Shown piece by piece: positions 60,741 through 64,000 of a DNA stretch of 64,000 bases. The stretch is from Breznakiella homolactica (GTDB lineage: Bacteria > Spirochaetota > Spirochaetia > Treponematales > Breznakiellaceae): positions 3,410,001 to 3,474,000 of the forward strand of contig NZ_CP067089.2 in NCBI RefSeq assembly GCF_016616095.2. Reading direction: 5' to 3'. Each line of letters begins with the position of its first letter. Within the stretch, counting starts at the first letter, position 1. The notes below the pieces were generated by a model. It ran no database searches. It saw nothing but the letters and a program-made list of their open reading frames with translations, and had not been told where the DNA came from. Both the position numbers and the translations under genes were made by a program.

Positions 60741-62927
60741 ATGAATTCACATAAATCTAAAAACCTCCGTAATTTTCTTTATTTAAGTTTTATTCTGAGC
60801 TTCTTTTTCTCCGGCTGCAACCTGTTTAACCTCTCGGTGCCCGAGTATATTGATGAAAGTCTCAGCATCCGGGGTATGCGCTGGCAGTTTATAACCTCCG
60901 GGGAAAAGTTTCCTGCAAACGACGAGATCTATGCCATGAGCCCCGCCGAGCCGGGAAGCCCTGCGCGTATCAGGGTCTTCCTCAGTAATCCCCAGTGTCT
61001 GGACCCGGTTTTCCAGCTGCTCCGGGAAAACAGTGACGGATCATTCTCCCCCATCCCGCCGGGAGCCGCCGAGTTGCGGGTGGCCGATGATCTGAAATCG
61101 GTTGAAATCAGTATACTCCAGGCTGATCTTGGGGATGTGTTTAAACTGCAGCTCGAAATACAGGACAGCTTCGGGCGCAGCTACAAACCCTATGTCTTTC
61201 CCAAAATTGTCTGCCACATTCCCCCGGAGCCGCCGGTGAACCTCAACACCTATGATGCCTTCGGCGGCGCCGGGACGGTCACGGTTGCCTGGGAGATGAA
61301 CTGCGGGTCCCTGTTCCCAAATCTCGACTTCGTCACCATTCAATTCCGCAAAGACGGAAACCCTGTCGGTTCAGGAAGTACCTACTACCGTTCGGGGAAT
61401 TCCTGGACCGACCGCGACGGAATAGTCCTTACCCAATCCGGCGCCGGAGTGCTTGATGGCTATGAGCAGTATATTCTCGACTTCCCGGTAAGTCAGGTCC
61501 TGGGGGAGGATATTTCCAGGTTCAACTATTCCGTTACCCTCAGCGACACCTACGGTTTTACGGCAAACGGAAAAACCACCTGGTACGGACTGGACCAGTC
61601 CGCCCTGGTGGGGATTACCCTTAGCAGCGAAATCGACAACGACCGGGAACTCATCACCCTTCACTGTAAAGAATCCGTGGATGTTATTAAGTACCGGATT
61701 GACGGCGGAGGAGAACATATCTACGGATCTCCCTTCTATCTATATGCGGGGGAAACCCTGGAATGCTGGTCGGAGACGGCGGACCATTTCGCGTCCCCCC
61801 GTACGGTATGGAAAACCTCCATGCGGAATTACGTGTATGTGGACCCCGCCGGAGGCAGCGATACCAACGGCGGATGGAGCCGGAACACTCCGGTGAAGAC
61901 CATCGATAGAGCCCTGGTTCTGTGGAGCGGGGAGTCGAGCTCTCTGACCGCGCGGATCATGCTGCTGGGGGATATTACCGGCTCCTATACTCCGGGAACC
62001 AATGGATTGGTGGAATTTGATCAGTTTTCCAACATGAGCAGTTTCGTGCAGAATGGGCTTATTGTTTCCGGGGATAAACGGGTCGGGAGGCCCGTCAGAA
62101 TTGACGCCTCGGGAACGTCCCACCGGGCTGTATATCTTAATTCTTCCTTGGTATCGCCGCCGCCGCCGCTGCCGCGCGTCACCCTGCGGAATCTGGAGAT
62201 CACCGGGGGAACCGCCGTGGGTAACTACGCCACGCCCCGCGGAGGTGGTATATTCAACCTCGGAGGAACCCTCTACCTCGAAGACTGTGATATCCATGGC
62301 AACAGAGGCGAAAAGGGCGGCGGCCTGTATATCGATACTGCCGGTAATATAATGATTGAAACAGGCACGACCCGTATCCGCAACAACAGGGCTACCGATG
62401 GGATCAGTGATACCAACGGCGGCGGGGTCTTTATCAGTTCGATGGGCGCTTTTGAAGTAAAAGAAGACGCCCAGGCTTTTATTACCGGGAACACCGCTGG
62501 TGATGGCGGCGGCTTTTATTTGGACGGCGGAAGGCTCACGCTGCGGAACGGCTCGGTATACAATAACACCGCGAGTTCCGGTTTTGGGTCCGGAGTATAC
62601 CTTGATAAGTATAGTTCCTTCCAAATAGGCAAAGGGGCGGTGGTAGCATCCGCGGACCGGACTTACCTGGACAGCGGCGCCTCCGTCAGCAGATTGGGGA
62701 AGGCCCTGTCCCCGGAAACAGCCAAGGACATGGACGGCAATACGGGAAGGTTTACCTATTCCCTGCTGCTGCAGCCGGCTGATGAAACCTCCGGAACCGT
62801 GGTCCTGACCGGAGGATCTTTTACAGCCCAGGATCTCAATAAAATAAAAATTATCCTGTCGGGACTAGAGAAAAATGGATCGGACGCAATCGAACTAGTC
62901 GGTACAGAGGGTAAAATCAAGCCGTGA
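60741..62927 (+). CDS. Beta-helix lipoprotein C, paralogue of A
   Basis: The 728-residue protein has lipobox FSGC (Cys26). The N-terminal 370 residues are paralogous to those of protein A: NLFNLSVPEYIDES, then VCHIPPEPPVNL with VTVAWEMNC, and YVYVDPAGGSDTNGGWSRNT before the helix. The beta-helix is short (about 430-650), with units such as LYLEDCDIHGNRG and LTLRNGSVYNNTA, so C looks like a reduced version of A. The ATG has a weak ribosome site. It stops one base from the end of the convergent radical SAM gene. Confidence 0.83.
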   Translation: MNSHKSKNLRNFLYLSFILSFFFSGCNLFNLSVPEYIDESLSIRGMRWQFITSGEKFPANDEIYAMSPAEPGSPARIRVFLSNPQCLDPVFQLLRENSDGSFSPIPPGAAELRVADDLKSVEISILQADLGDVFKLQLEIQDSFGRSYKPYVFPKIVCHIPPEPPVNLNTYDAFGGAGTVTVAWEMNCGSLFPNLDFVTIQFRKDGNPVGSGSTYYRSGNSWTDRDGIVLTQSGAGVLDGYEQYILDFPVSQVLGEDISRFNYSVTLSDTYGFTANGKTTWYGLDQSALVGITLSSEIDNDRELITLHCKESVDVIKYRIDGGGEHIYGSPFYLYAGETLECWSETADHFASPRTVWKTSMRNYVYVDPAGGSDTNGGWSRNTPVKTIDRALVLWSGESSSLTARIMLLGDITGSYTPGTNGLVEFDQFSNMSSFVQNGLIVSGDKRVGRPVRIDASGTSHRAVYLNSSLVSPPPPLPRVTLRNLEITGGTAVGNYATPRGGGIFNLGGTLYLEDCDIHGNRGEKGGGLYIDTAGNIMIETGTTRIRNNRATDGISDTNGGGVFISSMGAFEVKEDAQAFITGNTAGDGGGFYLDGGRLTLRNGSVYNNTASSGFGSGVYLDKYSSFQIGKGAVVASADRTYLDSGASVSRLGKALSPETAKDMDGNTGRFTYSLLLQPADETSGTVVLTGGSFTAQDLNKIKIILSGLEKNGSDAIELVGTEGKIKP

Positions 62928-62928
62928 T

Positions 62929-63963
62929 TTATTGTACGAATCCGTCTTTCCAGTGCCATACCGGCAGGGACAAATCCGATGAAAAGGGGTTCCGCCGGTT
63001 AAAATCCGGGAGCCAGTCCGAGCCGGGGACGAGTTCCTGGTAAAAACCTTCTTCAATGCCGAACTCATCCAGCCAGCCGAGGACGGTTTCGTATTCCTGT
63101 TCCTCCACATAACGGCCTGGGGCCTGGCTGTTATCGCCCTCCCGCTGAACCGGGGTGTACTGCATCATCAGGGAGAGCAGGGCCTTTCCCATGGCCCGTT
63201 CGGCGTACCATCGGAGTACTTCCCGGGTGGAATCCAGATGATCCGGAAGGACCAGGTGGCGGATCATGGTTCCGGAAACCAGCACCTCGGTACTGTCTCC
63301 GCCGGAAGCGGAACCCCGGGCCGGAGCCCAGCGCAGTTCCCGCAGATCCATCATTTTCTCAACAGCGGCCTTGGCCGCTTCCGGGTAATCCGGGGCTTTA
63401 AAAAAACGCCCAGCTATACCGCTGTCCAGGGTTTTGAGGTCCGGCAGGAACACGTCCGCGGTATCCCTCAGCAGATCCAGGGCAGAAACACCCTCATAGG
63501 CCGATGAATTCCAGAGAACCGGCAGGCCAAGACCTTTCTCCCTTGCGGCTTTTATCCCTTCGGCAATCGCCGGGACAGCGTGGCTCCCCGTAACAATGTT
63601 GACATTTTCCGCCCCGGCTGCCTGCAGTTTCAGGCAGATCCCCGCGAATTCATCCGAATCCGTAACCCGGCCCATGCCGCACTGGGATATCTGCCAGTTC
63701 TGGCAGAATGTGCAGCCCAGGGTGCAGCCGGTTATAAAAACCGTTCCCGAGCCACCGTTTCCGGTAACCGGCGGCTCTTCCCCCCGGTGGATGGATGCCG
63801 AAGCGATTCTGAGATCCGCGGTTTCGCCGCAGTAACCCAGAGCTCCGGCAGTCCGGTCGGTACCGCAGCCCCGGGGACAGAGGCGGCAGGATCTGTAGGC
63901 AGCAAAACTGTCCGGGAATTCCTGTTTCATGGCCCCATCATAGGGGGAAAGGGGATTTTTCAC
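62929..63963 (-). CDS. Radical SAM protein, PflX-like (PFL-activating-enzyme homologue)
   Basis: A 344-residue protein with the N-terminal cysteine motif CRLCPRGCGTDR and GYCGE, IHRGEEPPVTGNGGSGTVF, then the radical SAM cluster motif CTLGCTFCQNW (CxxxCxxC). This pattern is that of COG1313 (PflX), uncharacterised relatives of pyruvate formate-lyase activases. It should cleave S-adenosylmethionine using a 4Fe-4S cluster; the target is unknown and no glycyl-radical enzyme gene is nearby. The GTG at 63963 is used; an ATG at 63930, starting MKQEFPDSF, is equally possible. Neither has a good Shine-Dalgarno. Confidence 0.85.
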   Translation of the reverse strand: MKNPLSPYDGAMKQEFPDSFAAYRSCRLCPRGCGTDRTAGALGYCGETADLRIASASIHRGEEPPVTGNGGSGTVFITGCTLGCTFCQNWQISQCGMGRVTDSDEFAGICLKLQAAGAENVNIVTGSHAVPAIAEGIKAAREKGLGLPVLWNSSAYEGVSALDLLRDTADVFLPDLKTLDSGIAGRFFKAPDYPEAAKAAVEKMMDLRELRWAPARGSASGGDSTEVLVSGTMIRHLVLPDHLDSTREVLRWYAERAMGKALLSLMMQYTPVQREGDNSQAPGRYVEEQEYETVLGWLDEFGIEEGFYQELVPGSDWLPDFNRRNPFSSDLSLPVWHWKDGFVQ

Positions 63964-64000
63964 AAGATTTACCGCCGGAGGCGGCTATGTTAGGGAGAAT

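Noticed and set aside
1-64000. tRNA or rRNA genes
   Set aside because: I searched by eye for T-loop GTTCGAAT contexts and conserved rRNA blocks; the few TTCGAATC hits lie inside coding genes without a cloverleaf.

Overview
This looks like a chromosomal segment of a spirochaete, most likely a Treponema-like (termite-gut type) bacterium. The evidence is indirect. It has many lipoproteins with relaxed spirochaetal lipoboxes, large families of Gly-rich beta-helix surface lipoproteins, a treponemal mix of metabolic genes and moderately GC-rich DNA. No species marker such as rRNA is present, so the assignment is an inference. I found no tRNA, rRNA, CRISPR array or intact transposase.

Layout. 1-6.5 kb: a leftward run encodes a small novel-domain protein, a calcineurin-like phosphoesterase, a Ser/Thr kinase, a membrane FHA protein and a VWA protein (cut by the window edge). 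Facing it divergently is a paralogue of the novel-domain protein fused to an HU/IHF-like DNA-binding domain. 6.5-9.7 kb: an isolated AT-richer phage tail-fibre-like gene, two GNAT acetyltransferases and a DinB-like protein. 9.8-12.1 kb: a lipoprotein nitroreductase and a 5'-nucleotidase lipoprotein. 12.1-16.8 kb: a leftward operon of a lipocalin-like protein, a PEP-utilising phosphotransferase and a DUF362 ferredoxin protein. 17.0-23.4 kb: four tandem paralogous beta-helix lipoprotein genes, each with its own promoter, Shine-Dalgarno and intrinsic terminator. 23.5-27.2 kb: metH. 27.2-32.3 kb: a leftward operon of a hydroxyacid dehydrogenase, a DUF2804 protein, an unknown 701-residue protein and a lipoprotein. 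32.5-34.9 kb: a GNAT enzyme, an aquaporin and an unknown exported protein. 35.0-38.4 kb: the conserved rpmH-rnpA-yidD-yidC-jag operon. 38.4-38.9 kb: a hairpin-packed intergenic region. 38.9-43.5 kb: an M42 peptidase, a DUF523 protein, a tiny acidic protein, threonine synthase and an HD protein. 43.5-51.9 kb: a barrel-SppA fusion, a giant GH13 protein and MalQ. 52.2-62.9 kb: three very large beta-helix lipoproteins. 62.9-64 kb: a PflX-type radical SAM protein.

System view. About 17 kb is devoted to exported beta-helix lipoproteins in two clusters, the first showing mosaic similarity that suggests gene conversion. The phosphatase, kinase, FHA and VWA genes look like a phospho-signalling cassette linked to a previously unremarked domain (called here the TYSGS domain). 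Two dispersed elements of about 150 bp at 8.4 and 38.5 kb share a conserved loop, a conserved bulge and differently paired but still complementary stems. They are the best candidate here for an undescribed structured nucleic-acid family.
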